A stretch of DNA of 64,000 nucleotides, taken from NCBI GenBank assembly GCA_946902875.1, contig OX336342.1:13819523-13883522 (forward strand). Reading direction: 5' to 3'. The position numbers and the translations under genes are program-made. The DNA is from Nematopogon swammerdamellus. Its lineage: Eukaryota; Arthropoda; Insecta; Lepidoptera; Adelidae. Under the pieces are notes generated by a model. The model did not search any database. It was not told the DNA's origin and saw only the letters and a list, made by a program, of their open reading frames with translations. How positions within the stretch are numbered: the first letter of the stretch is position 1; each line of letters starts with the position of its first letter. Positions 45,898 through 57,796 of this stretch are shown piece by piece.

Positions 45898-47884
45898 GTG
45901 ACGGTGCGGGGCTAAACAGTAACAACGAATATGAGGTGGAGAATCTATTTTTGTAATCACATGAAAGTTTTTCAATCGAGCATTTTTACGACTGTGATTA
46001 CGTACGGCTCGGCTCTTAGAATAATGGCGTGACACACATCGAGTTAGGCAAGCACAACCTCGACAAGGAAGCCGACAGAAGGATCCAGCCTGGGCGGCAT
46101 TTGGGAAACTCCGTCACATCTTCTCATCCTCCATCCCGCAGTCATCAAAGAAGAAGGTCTATTTTATTTAATTGCTCTAAACACTATATATTGAGTATTT
46201 TTCGAATACATAAAAGCAAACCGAACTAACGATTTTCTGCGACAACGATCACGTCCGACCCAACTGCTCAGCTTATATTAATAATGGCGTAATACTATGT
46301 AACACCAAGTTATGATAGCCATTTTTCTGAAAGCTCCATTAGAATTAGTTTAGTCGTTTTCCACCGTGTGTGTAACAAGTAACAACACACAAAGGCAAAA
46401 ACAGACAAAAAATTACTTCATCTTTCATCCCCCCAATAAAAATGTTTTTTGCAAATATCTTTTGTACAGACAGACACGCCAAATTTACTATTTTTTTTGT
46501 TATATGTATTGATGATTGGTGATTATACGGCTAAAATGTTCTGTGCAGCGTTTGATGCCTACTTAAGCAATTGTTAAAAGTATACCCAATGTAGACCGGT
46601 ACCACAGATTACTTAATAGTTACTACATTATGCCATTTCATACATAAAACACGTAATACTGGGTACCTTCATCATATAGTACGGTTTCGTTTTACAAAAG
46701 ACTTCATCGATAAAAGAATATGATCTGAAAATGTACAAAGAGGCGATCTTCGTCCATAAGTGATGGCATCAAATATGCGCAAAAGTGGCCTGTCTCACTC
46801 TATCCTCACTTACGCATTTTATATAACATCTCTTTTGAAAGATGACCCTCAGGGAAATGTCCAATAATTTAATCCGAAATACATGACGCGTGTTGCAGAA
46901 AAGGGAAAATGGTGGGGACCGCATAGCCGCCGAAGTCGCAACTAAGTAAGTTAGGAGCCGGAAACCATATTTCACAATTACAAAGGAGTTTCGAAGTCTC
47001 CACCGCGCCCACCCCTATCGCACATCTTGTTATCCCCCAACTTTCTTATCAAAACGTATCAATATTCGGATATACCTACCGGGCAGGCAGGCGCGGCGAC
47101 AGCTGCTCCCCGTGAGTTCTTCATGACTATCTAGTTGGAAAAAGCATTGCTATTTTATGCAATTTTGGTAATTGTTTACTAGCTATTTATTACCCGGACC
47201 TTGGGATATATTCTCTGTCGACTAATGACATAATATACGTATAAATGTTCGATAAATACGTTTTACATTCAATAAACAAGCATCGTTGCCGGTTCATTTA
47301 CCACCTTCGCGTTTCGTACCATAATAACAGGAATATTTGGAGAGGTATATTATAGAGGTATTTCATTATTATTATAACTAAAAAAAACTTGTGTTCTTTT
47401 TAAATAAATATTAAGAAGCACTACAAAGTGATATACTTATGTATATATTTTCTTTTAATATAAAAATATTTTCATAAATTCATTATATTTATCTAAAATA
47501 GGGGTCGTTTGAAGATCCTTCTATTGTTATTTATTAGGTAATCTTGTACAGCATTTTTTTTTTATTTATCAAATATGGGTGACTACGAAAATTCTAATTC
47601 AATTGAAAATAAACAAGATAAAATTTAATTAAAAATGGAATTATTTTCAGTAAAGTCTATGTAGTATGGTGTTGTCGTCTGTACTAGGAGCTGTAGTGAA
47701 CTCCGGCGAACTTATAATAAGTAAGATCTATCCCCGCCTCCTGGCTCCCGGCGCGGCTGCCCCTTGTGGTGTAAAGTTTTAAAAGGGATCCGGTGGCTGG
47801 TTCCAACTGTTTGTTGGAAACTAAGTCGAATGTTTTACCCAGTTTTGACGTGTCATTCAATTTAGATATAAATAATATAAGCAC
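45898..47884. other. No gene seen
   Basis: About 2 kb of AT-rich sequence without coding evidence. 46603-46622 is identical to 56657-56676 (CACAGATTACTTAATAGTTA). Confidence 0.45.
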
Positions 47885-47970
47885 TGGGGGAAAATTGGCG
47901 AGGCGTATGTCCAGCAGTGGACACTTACACGCTGACTGACTGACTGACTGACTGGCTGACTGACTGAATC
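47885..47970 (+). pseudogene. LINE 3' tail fragment with (TGAC)n
   Basis: GGGGAAAATTGGCGAGGCGT then ATGTCCAGCAGTGGAC codes GKIGEAYVQQW, the extreme end of the LINE ORF2 seen at 33128. It is followed by CGCTGACTGACTGACTGACT. The 32513 copy ends in the same tetranucleotide. Confidence 0.6.
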
Positions 47971-48556
47971 ACTGCTGCTCCCGCAGCTTCGCTTCGCGGC
48001 AAAAATATATCCTATAACTATCATTAGATGTGACAAAAAACTTCAGTGATAAACTGATCATATGCATTCATATGCATTCATTGAGTAGTTATAAAAGTTC
48101 AATTACAAATTTGAAAATCCCCCGACCCTTTAAAAGTCAAAAATAATTTCCGTTTACTTACTTAAAGGAGTCGGGGGACCGCTAAACTCCCGCGCTGTTC
48201 TGAGTTTTTATATTTTATTTACTTAAAGGTCCCCCAAGGTAAGGTAAGTAAACGGAAATTATTTTAGACTTTTTAAGAGTCGGCTATTTTTAAATTTGTA
48301 ATTTAACTTTTATTTCAAGCTTTGATAACACATTTTTTGATTACTTAGTTACTTGATTACAAACATAGCTAACAACCATCCCGATTAAACCAGCTTTCTA
48401 ATAAAAAAACCGCATTCCTATCTGTCCATCTGTTTGTGAGCTAAGATACCACATATGTCACATACACACATACACCCTTACACACATACACCCATACACA
48501 CATACACATACACGTTAAACTTATAACACCCCTCTTTTTTAGTCGGGGGTTAAAAA
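47971..48556 (+). repeat. Dispersed repeat with internal hairpin and CACCCCTCTTTT end
   Basis: CTCCCGCAGCTTCGCTTCGC at the start. A hairpin is formed by AAAATAATTTCCGTTTACTT (about 48140) and AAGTAAACGGAAATTATTTT (about 48245). A section from 48384 (AAACCAGCTTTCTAATAAAA) to CTTATAACACCCCTCTTTTT matches 23254-23340. (ACAC/ATAC)n simple repeats lie at 48450-48515. Confidence 0.6.
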
Positions 48557-48767
48557 TGAACCACGACACATGGGCATGCCGCCGCGTCGGTCGGTCCGTT
48601 ACAGTTTTTCCTCTTTATTTACTTACTGGGATGCGCTAGTGCATGGGAAGTGTGAAATCATAGAGAAAAAGTAAAAATGTAAAACAATAAATAGATAGAC
48701 TATGTAAATGAACCACGGAGCAAGAAATCGCTTCGCGGCCTCGGTCGGCCGGCTGGGGAAAGACAGT

Positions 48768-48828
48768 AGGTAGAATATAGGTAGAGTGTAGGTAGAGCGT
48801 AGGTAGGTAGAGTGTAGGTAGAGTGTAC
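48768..48828 (+). repeat. GTAGGTAGAGT minisatellite
   Basis: Five to six units of GTAGGTAGAGTGTAGGTAGA type, unit about 10-12 bp. Confidence 0.75.
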
Positions 48829-50077
48829 GACCGGCTGGGGTAAAACGGCCGCCGAACGCTGCTCTGTGAAATTACCGTTTCATTTATGATAGTATAATCT
48901 GCAGGCAAGAATAAAAGGACTATAACACCTTCCTATAGTATGCACACTGATGTCATGAATCCAGGCGATAATGAATGAAGTCATTCATTTATTCATCGGT
49001 GATTATCTCAGATCAGTGTGATTGATTACACAAACATGCGCGTTCTTCCGGTGAGTATGTTTCCTACCACCTGGGGTTCTTCAAAATGCGTGTTAATAAA
49101 TTAGACAACGACCTTTTTGTCCGCCTTGTAGCTGACATGGCGCCTCTGTGAGTGTGGTTTCGCGAGGATTGGTGTTATTGGCTGTCTTGTTTTGATCTTC
49201 AGTTGAACTTTTGGGCACATCCAGCTGGTTATAAGAAAATACATACTTTAACCTCACACCTTTATCCCAATGGCCTATACAGAGACAGCGGATCTCGGCT
49301 TCATTCGGATTGTACGTATCTACTACCTACAAATATTTAATTATTGACTGTGTGTATGTATATCAGTACCTACTTAATACTTAAGTGAAAGCAAAGTTCT
49401 TGTATGATGAGTAACTATATCCGACATTTAGTTGGATGAACAAAGGAACAGACGTTGACTTTCGACCCCTTTGATGCGGTTTCACGTTAGCTGAAGTTCA
49501 ACTGAAAATCAACCATACTATCCGACGCTATGTTTGTTTATGTACTAACAGAACACATAATCATCCACTTGTAATAACTTGTTAGAGTTCACTATAATAT
49601 TTATTCGGTCTGTGTCTTTTTATATTTCCTGTCACCAACATGAACTGTATGTACATGAACCAACTGAAAATCTACTGTAGCCAACAAAATCTAGTGTTAT
49701 CTGTGTGTGTGGACGAGGAAATGCAGGTACCTACTGCCTAGACTACATATGTACATACGTTAACAAACATTTTGCGGCTTTTGACGATAGGTTTTATTTC
49801 ATGACTCCAATCCACGAACTAAACTCAATGATCCATTACGACCAGTCCGCAACAAAACAATCGAAAGTGTGGTTGAACCGCAACGAAATAAATGGACACG
49901 TTTTTCAATTATGTCCCCCAGAAAGGGGTCTAATACGTCTTATCTAAATTCCATCTACATCCACATAAATTGGAGAGAAAATCCAATATTTTGCCACCCG
50001 TGCCGCGTCGGAACGGAATATTTAATGGGATAAAAAATCCCAACAGCAATAAGTATCGAGGGCCGCCCTTCCATCCC
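48829..50077. other. No gene seen; weak hairpin near 48.94-49.02 kb
   Basis: CACACTGAT and ATCAGTGTG bracket 79 bp with partial pairing (ATGAATGA/TCATTCAT). The remainder is AT-rich with no signal. Confidence 0.4.
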
Positions 50078-50135
50078 CCGCACGCCACCGCACCGCCTCC
50101 GCGCCGCCCCGCGCCGCCCCCGCGGCCGATCACCG
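50078..50135. other. CCG-rich micro-island
   Basis: ACGCCACCGCACCGCCTCCG then CGCCGCCCCGCGCCGCCCCC in ~55 bp. The Pro-rich and Gly-rich frames on opposite strands are composition artefacts. Confidence 0.6.
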
Positions 50136-50490
50136 CAGATTGCGTCCGACGTTCATTTTACACGCCATCGATTTCTGTCTGGAATTTTACCCTTTGAAAG
50201 TAACGACATCCAGCTGACTCAATCTATTCTAAGTTAAACTCAGATTTCATTCAACCTGAGTTATATAATAGTCAAGTCGATCTCAACCGCAAAACGCCGT
50301 CATAATCTCTACTCGCGTCTTGCTTTAAACCGTGTTTAGACGGTAAAATGTGTGAATACATTAAAAAACACTGCCATAATAATAATAATGTCCAAATGCC
50401 TCGTACGAGTACGGTCATCAAAGCAGTCTGTTTACGCGTGCGACAGGTAGAAGTTCTCTAAATGCGCAAAACATACTCGTAGTAACCTAC
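50136..50490. other. No gene seen
   Basis: AT-rich spacer before composite copy 3. Confidence 0.4.
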
Positions 50491-52585
50491 TTTTTAACCG
50501 ACTTCCAAAAAAGGAGGAGGTTCTCAATTCGTCTGTATGTTTTTTTTTTTTTTTTATTTATTTTTTTATTTTTATTTTTTTGTATGTTTGTAACACGATT
50601 TCTCCGTCAATTGAGGGCCGATTTAGAAAATTCTTTTTTTGTTAGTTAGGTCATACTTCCGAGGTGGTCCCATTTCAATTTTATCGAAATTGGTTCAGTG
50701 GTTTTCGAAAAATCAGCATAATACTATGGTGTGTGGTTACCTTCAGCAAAACTTGTGATGTGGTCGTTTTCGGCAATTTTCAGTTTGATAAATTAGTATG
50801 GTGTGTGGTTACCTTCAGCAAAACATTTGTGATGTGGACTTATTCAGCAATTTGCAGTCTGACACATATGGCGAATAATTCTGTACCACTTCAATCGATT
50901 TCGATTATTCGATTTCGATTATTCTTTTTTATGTAATATTACTAAAAAGAATGAAATAAAAACTGTTTTAAAAAATATTAAACCGATTTCCAAAAAACAA
51001 AAAAAAAAAACTAAAAAGTATTAAATACCTAATATTTTGAAATTTTCTCTGTCCTGTTGAAATACATGAATCGATATACTAGTGATACATATTCGGACCC
51101 TTGTTTCATGAATATTCTAAATTTGAAATTTTTTTATTTTTTCCGACCGGCGTTTAATTTATTATGGTACCTGGCCAGTACCTACTGTACCGAGTACCAT
51201 CGAGCTGGTTTGATGATGGAGACAGAAGGTGGCCATAGGAACTCCTAAACTACACATGATAAACCCATCGTGTTTGGGCTCGTTGCATTTGTCTTCACGA
51301 GAAATTTACTTTAGACCTAAAAGATTCTCAATTCGACGGTATGTTTTCTTTTTTTGGATGTTTGTTACGCGATTACTCCGTCAATTGTGGGCCGATTTTG
51401 AAAATTCTTTTTTTTTTTATTTGAAAGGGGATAACCCTGAGGTTTTTGAAGTGAAAACTTCTTTAGCGGCTCTTGGCACTTTTTTAGGTGGGTAAAAATG
51501 TTTAACTCGCGACATCGCGTCAGCGTCATTTTTAAAATGAAACCTTAAGTCATTGCGTTAAGGGTTAAGTTAGAGTGGCACGGGATCTGCCGGCACTCCC
51601 GGAGTGCAACTGTTAAGTAGGGTTCCGTAACACTTTTATGTCTGTCCATTCTACTAAGTTCTGCAAAATGAATGTAGGGTTCCGTAACATATGCATGTCT
51701 ATCCGTTCTACTAAATTTTACAATTTTCAACCAAGGTCCTCCGACGGTTATTTTATAATAAAAGTAGGCTTCCGTAACACGTTTATGTCTGTCCATTCTA
51801 CTAAGTTCTGCAACATCACCTACAACGTCCGTGATGTCAGCCCATAACACCAGTGCCATGTCAGTGCTTCCCCCTTTGATCGTGCTTCAGTGCTTCAGAA
51901 TTCAGTGCGGTGGTACCAACCCGGGAAGGTTAAACCCTACCACCAAGTAAAATTACGAGGGAAGGGACTTACAGTTTTACGAGGAATCCGAACCTTGGTC
52001 AGCCTCCAACGGTCAGCGGTCACCCATCTAAGTACTGACCGCACCCAGCGTTGCTTAAAATTCAATAGCGACAGTTGACTGTCTGCACCACTGAGCTATC
52101 GAAGCTGACGTGGTCCTATTTTAATTGGGTCAAGATCGGATTGGAAAGCGAGGCGGAATCGCGAGGCCGAAGGCCGAGCGATTCCGCCGAGTACATTAAT
52201 AGCAAAAAATTACTAAAAAAAACTGTGAAATAAAAAAAAAGTTTTAAAAAACATAAAACCGACTTCCTAAAAAAAGTAAAACTAAAAAACTATTTAAAAT
52301 AAAAATATAAAAACCGCCTTCAAAAATATATGAAATAAAAACCTAAAAAAAAAAACGAACCCTAGAGTTGAAGGCGGTGCTAAAGCAAGCAAAAATGATG
52401 CATGAAAGAAAACATGAGCGGATGATAATATCCTTTGTGATTTGTGTAGCCTTTTTAGCACCGCCTTCAACTCTAGGGTTCGTTTTTTTTTTTAGGTTTT
52501 TATTTCATATATTTTTGAAGGCGGTTTTTATATTTTTATTTTAAATAGTTTTTTAGTTTTACTTTTTTTAGGAAGTCGGTTTTTT
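50491..52585 (-). mobile_element. 2.1-kb composite foldback element, copy 3 (inverted)
   Basis: The reverse complement of copies 1 and 2 across all modules. Differences: the ~64-bp loop segment is single rather than duplicated; the SINE lacks roughly 60 bp around 51885-51905, where a TTCAGTGCTTCAG junction replaces the region; and the outer end (52570-52585) lacks the ATGTTTTTTAAAAC word. It lies 4.8 kb from copy 2 in opposite orientation. Confidence 0.85.
51990..52110 (-). mobile_element. 5S-like head of the SINE within composite copy 3
   Basis: Minus strand: GCTTCGATAGCTCAGTGGTG, TTTTAAGCAACGCTGGGTGC, GGTCAGTACTTAGATGGGTG. Identical in layout to the SINE in copies 1 and 2. Confidence 0.8.
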
Positions 52586-52949
52586 AAATTTTGTGCAAAA
52601 AGTATGACTTTTGTTATTTTCAATTTCATGTTAGATTTGAATATGGATGACATTCAAATTATACAGAGTTACGATACGGTCTATCGAAAAACCTGTGAGA
52701 ACGCTGTTCACACACAGAGGGTTCCGCAGCCATGTGTTTCTTTGTTGTTGCACGTATAGCGAGTGTACGCAGCAATCACGCTGTCGCACTCGCACGCATC
52801 TCGCGTTCGGCACAACTTATTATTTTGTGTTGATATATTGAGTTCTTCGTATCCCTCACGCGATCTATCGGTGACCGTTCATACCTTTGTAGTTAAAATT
52901 TTAGTTCAATTGTCACTCGGCCCCTTTCCAATTATAATGATAATTGTAT
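52586..52949. other. No gene seen
   Basis: AT-rich. Overlapping 60-84-codon frames have no domain. Confidence 0.4.
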
Positions 52950-53145
52950 GCGGTACCCTCCTTATTTTTTCACTTATTGCTTTTTTATTATTAGTTGGCA
53001 TACCTAATTATAGGTAACACATTTTATGAAAAGTTCAACCGGCTACCTATTACGGTTCAAAGATTCAGCCCTCGGGCGGACGTACAGACAGAGAGACAGA
53101 CGGCGTAGTCTTAGTAATTCCGTATGGATACGGAACCCTAAAAAT
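52950..53145 (-). repeat. GGTTCCGTA-type dispersed repeat, partial
   Basis: On the minus strand: TTTTTAGGGTTCCGTATCCA, GGAATTACTAAGACTACGCC, GTCTGTCTCTCTGTCTGTAC and TTTGAACCGTAATAGGTAGC. The 3' half is lost. Confidence 0.7.
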
Positions 53146-54054
53146 CTGAAAGTATCTATACTCTGGAAACTTCCAGTACCAGTAGCATCACAACACAACA
53201 GGCACCCAACAAGCGAAACGAGGAGCGTTGCGGATCTGGCCACTGGAACCGAAGCGCTGAACCGCAGGATGGTCGGCCAGTTCTTATAATTGGAACTGTC
53301 AATTGTAGCGGTTGGAACCATTAATAACGGCCCGGTAGTATTTTTGCTCCTCGGAGCTGCTGTGATGCACTAACGGGAGACTCCGTGGTGGACGTAATGA
53401 TTTTTGTAGACGTATTTTCGCTTGAAAACGTAAAGCTGTGCTGATTGTATTATTCCTTAATAGTTATTGAGACTAGTAAATAATAAAAAACAAGTGCAGC
53501 GCCGGGACTCGAGGTTCGTGTAAACATCAGCGATATCTCACTCGCTTTCTGCTACTAAATCGCAAATCACTCGAGCCCCAAACAATCCTTGGGGTCACGG
53601 ATCAGGAATTTAAATGATTCCTACAGATATTTCTAGTCAATATTTGTGATAATGAGTAGAACGCATTGTCCGCCCGCCCCCATACTCTCTCCCACACCCC
53701 AAAAGTTAGTTTGTAAAGAATACCGTAAAGCATTAAACTCGCCTTTTTTGCTATATCTAAACTAAAACTTAAGTATATAAGTCAAATTTCTTGTCTAGGC
53801 TAATATATTTTAAACAGCGGTAACGGAACGTTTAGAAGTTTTTAATGTAAATTGTTTAATGAACTAATGAATGATAGCAATGGATTTCGTTTCTTTATAT
53901 ATATGACATAGGCAACAGAGCACAGCTTGTGCGCTGCCTAATTCTAGGTCCTTGGCTTCAAGGTCCAATCTATGTTATGTTATGTGACATAAAAGGCGAT
54001 TTTATTCTGCGGGCTGTCGGTAGCACGCGGGAAATTAATTTGAAGCCGTGTTTG
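53146..54054. other. No gene seen
   Basis: No repeat match within the window and no coding evidence. Confidence 0.4.
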
Positions 54055-54130
54055 GGCGGCGCGGTGCGGGCGGCGGCGGCGGCGGCTGGAGCGGGCGGCG
54101 TGGAGCGGGCGGGCGGCGCGGCTCGGGTCA
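54055..54130. other. GGC-rich micro-island
   Basis: GCGGGCGGCGGCGGCGGCGG and GCGGGCGGGCGGCGCGGCTC. The Ala/Gly-rich frames on both strands are judged spurious. Confidence 0.6.
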
Positions 54131-56327
54131 GGGCTGGTGGCAATTTTCTGGGCGGAACAGAAACGAAGCAGGTTGTTCTGTGGAGTTTATACTTGTCTGA
54201 ATTATCTGAATAATTCGTAAGAAAAGACGTTATTTTCACGATACATATAAATAACTAATAAAACAGAAAATATTTATTCAATGCCTACTTATATTCATGC
54301 ATACTAAACACTTAAAAAATAATAATAAAGAAAACATACAAATTGTGCACTGTGGTTTTTCTCGCTTGGTGATATTATTATGAAAGTACCTGGGCGACCG
54401 AGCTTCGCTCGGCGTCTACCTATCTAGATGAACTTGAAAAAAATAACAAAATTTAAGAGTTGCTCAAATAATGGCAATTAAAAATAAATCTCTATTTATT
54501 GGTTTAATATTAGTTTAGCCTTTCAGTCTTCATTCCTATTATTACATTAGCTACATTTGCAAAATATTCAGTCAATAGACACAATAATTTAGATTTGGTC
54601 AATATTATGATAGCTGAATGAGAACTATTCGAGCCACTTATTTTACGAACTGTAAGTAATATGTGAAGGAATTTTATAAACTTATTCCCAAAGACATAAT
54701 ATTTAAATATCTTTGCTTATTCCATATTCCAAGCAGAGATCGGCATATATAATAAAACCTACATACAATCTAACAACACTCTGCTGTAAACGCATGCGTT
54801 GACCTAAAGTTGTCCGTGCATAAATACGTTCATCATGCAAATTATTCCGAGTCACACGCACCTGAGAGATCAAAGGAGCTGTCTTCTTTTCTGGACTCTT
54901 ATCATTAATCCACTCTCGTGGCCGTCATTTCGTATTCACAAAGCGAATAGGCAGATCCGACATTTCTTAGCTATGTAGAAATATTACACCCGTGCCCGTC
55001 TCACATATCATATCACCTTCCGAGCGGGACGTGCAAATAAATACTTAGACACGGCATCATCATCATACATAACATACATTTCATACTATTGGCGCCGGAA
55101 CGCCGTTCTATACAGAAGTAAAAATAAAAAAATTAAAGGTGACAGCTTGTCATCTATAACAAAAAATGCTCGTGCAATTTTCTCAAAAACCTAAAATTTT
55201 AACTAAATATTGAAAGCTAAGGACATAAAAAAACTTACAGATTTCGTGCCTCACACGACTATCGAGCACATTGGAAAAGGTTAGGCTACAGGGCAACCCC
55301 TTAACTTAACCCGATCATCTTTGTTTTAGGCTCAAATTGTAGCTGACTAAATTGTCCAGAGGAGTTTTTCTCAAATTTTTTATATCATTCTTCGTTTCCA
55401 AAATATCGAGCGCAAAAAGTTGTTTTTTTTTTTCACTATTTCGGCCATAACTTTTTTCGTTTTTTACTTTCTCGGATAATTCTTTTTGCACCTTACAGCT
55501 CTCATGAATATGCGTTATTTGAATATCATATATTCACAACTCTCCGAGATATAAGGGGATCGCACTTTTTCGTGAAATCGGAGCCTACACTGGAGCGAAC
55601 GAAAAGACATTTCCAATGTCAAAAATTGTGATATACCTAATACTGTGGAGTGTAAAACGCTAAGAAGGCAGCACCGAGCGCCTGGTGAAACATCAAACCA
55701 AAAACAAACGGTATAATTTTAATGCAGTCCATTATACTAACTACATCATTCAACACATACATTTCACCTTGTTAACAACATGTTGTCGACATGCACTCAA
55801 TTTGTAGCAAGTGTGACAGACCCAAGTATTAAGTAATCTGTGCCCAAGTTTCCCACCGGAGCTGATATGAAGGGGCCCGCACTCGGCGGTCGGCGCGGCT
55901 CTAACTACGCCCGACAAGATTACCTCAAACATTGTCTCGGTTATAAAATTCAAATAACTTTCTTTACTCGCTCCTCTGTAAGATTGTACTTGTACTTTGC
56001 ATACTCAAATACGACTCGTGACTTTTGACTTACGCGGAGAGGGTGTACAGGAATCTGTAAGGAACATAATATTATGTAGGTATGTATTTGTTTTCTTCTG
56101 GTTCCCTGGTACCTACTTATCTAATTTGTCCTACTTTGCTCACAGATAATTTGCAATCTCTCATTCATTGCTTATTTAATAGGTACGAGAGAGAAAGGTA
56201 GGTACGAGTAGAGACCGTTTAGTTTGGTGGTCTACTACCACATATTGGTACATACTTTAAAAAATACAATCATGTTACCTATGCACCTTATAAAAACTAA
56301 ACTGGATGATTTCGAATGCAATGCATT
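54131..56327. other. No gene seen; fragment of a CTGGGCGACCGAGC repeat at ~54.39 kb
   Basis: ACCTGGGCGACCGAGCTTCG then CTCGG at 54388-54412 is a self-pairing motif common in lepidopteran dispersed repeats. The rest of the 2.2 kb shows nothing. Confidence 0.4.
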
Positions 56328-57308
56328 TGTCGCAGTATTATCATAAGATTAGTAAAATTATAATTTTACTAGTAAAATCATAATGCTTCGTATTATTGTG
56401 AGTCAAAGCAAAAATTCACAATCTTACTGGTTAAAGTTAGCATTATTATAATTTTACTAGACTACCTTAGAAAGATTGTAAAATGCCATGATTTCTTACA
56501 ATTTTACTGCTTCATCTCTTAGATATCTAGTAAAATTATAATTTTACTAATTGTGGTTAGTAATATTGTATTTCTGAGGAGCGCGCGGGGCGGGCGGGAG
56601 ATGACGCTTGCAGTGATTGGCCGGTATCGCATGGAGCCATGTCGTCGGGGCAATATCACAGATTACTTAATAGTTACATCATTGGCGTTCACTGAAGATT
56701 GTTTTGTTAGTTGAAATAAAACCGTTTAATATAGGCACATGCACATCTGTGATGTAGGTTGCACCGCCTCAACATTAGGTTAGGGTTAACTTTTTTTTTA
56801 ACCACCAAAACATTGTGAATATTTTGGTGGTATGATGTATGATGTTTTAAAAAAAAAAATACGCATCTTCTAAAATTAACCCTAACCTAATGTTGAGATG
56901 GCGCATGTCGTTTTTGTTATGTTTCGTTTCGAGCCATGGCAGTGAACGCCAATGATGCATATTGCCCCGAGACGCTCGTGTACTACTAAGCTAAAATTGG
57001 TTTAAATATTGTGCATGACTGCATGTACAATATTTAAACCAATCAGCGCACGATATACGTCTTCATACAATTTTACTAGCTATGTTTAGTAAAATTATAA
57101 TTTTACTAAAAATATGCCCAATCAATCAGTAAAATTGTGAGAAAATATCGTTGTTTACAATCTTTCTAAGGTCTAGTAAAATTATAATAATGCTAACTTT
57201 AACCAGTAAGATTGTGAATGTTTGCTTTGACGCACAATAATACGAAGGATTATGATTTTACTAGTAAAATTATAATAATTTTACTAATCTTATAATAATA
57301 ATGCGACA
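56328..57308. mobile_element. Nested (three-level) inverted-repeat element, ~980 bp
   Basis: Outer arms: 56328-56580 against about 57062-57308, from TGTCGCA through ATAAGATTAGTAAAATTATA, ACTAGTAAAATCATAATG and CACAATCTTACTGGTTAAAG. Middle arms: GGGGCAATAT...ATCATTGGCGTTCACTG at about 56647-56690 against CAGTGAACGCCAATGATGCA at about 56939-56971. Inner arms: GCACCGCCTCAACATTAGGT then TAGGGTTAAC (56761-56791) against GTTAACC-like TTAACCCTAACCTAATGTTG (56877-56900). An additional hairpin lies at 56999-57041. The arms contain the self-palindromic word TAGTAAAATTATAATTTTAC. No coding. Confidence 0.8.
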
Positions 57309-57345
57309 CATTCACAATATGCATTTCAGGTACAATCAAAACTAG

Positions 57346-57545
57346 TACATACATACAATACATACCACGCGCTGTATCCCGACAATCGGGGTAAGCAGAG
57401 TAGTCGGTGTTGCGCTGCAAGTAGGTACTCTTGTAAATTACAGCACAACATCGGCCACCACATTTATCAGAGTATTGAGGACAAGACAACTATCATGCAT
57501 CAAGTAAGGAACGAAGAACCACCTGCTGCGTAACTCGGTGGAACA
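57346..57545. repeat. CCCGACAATCGGGG dispersed repeat
   Basis: CGCGCTGTATCCCGACAATC, GGGGTAAGCAGAGTAG, TTGTAAATTACAGCACAACA, CGGCCACCACATTTATCAGA and CCACCTGCTGCGTAACTCGG match 31470-31640 throughout. The 79-codon minus frame is within the repeat. Confidence 0.65.
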
Positions 57546-57659
57546 TGTAAGACTTCTTGCTTTCATTGTTCATCAATCATCAATCTAAACTTGTCATTCA
57601 GTTAGCCGTCCATTTCTGGACTTATTTTTTATATAGAACGCCATAGTGACGCCTAGGGT

Positions 57660-57790
57660 CCGTTAGGTGTCTATCGACGCCCATTGACATTCGGTCGTGG
57701 GCGGGGGTTGCGAATGCCATGCCGGCCTGACAGGTGCCTATTCACTCACGGCCCTCTTGAAGGACCCGAGACTATACTTGGGGAAAATAA
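57660..57790 (-). pseudogene. LINE ORF2 3' end fragment (CR1/Jockey-like)
   Basis: The minus-strand reading starts TTTTCCCCAAGTATAGTCTC (FPKYSL-like) and continues with AGGCACCTGTCAGGCCGGCA, then CATTCGCAACCCCCGCC. Same family as 33275 and 43235. A short indel breaks the frame. Confidence 0.65.
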
Positions 57791-57796
57791 TTGTCA

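Noticed and set aside
56765..56900. Telomere-like TTAGG words (TTAGGTTAGGG and CCCTAACCTAA)
   Set aside because: Only two units per site, and they are parts of inverted arms of a hairpin element repeated at three places; not a telomeric tract.
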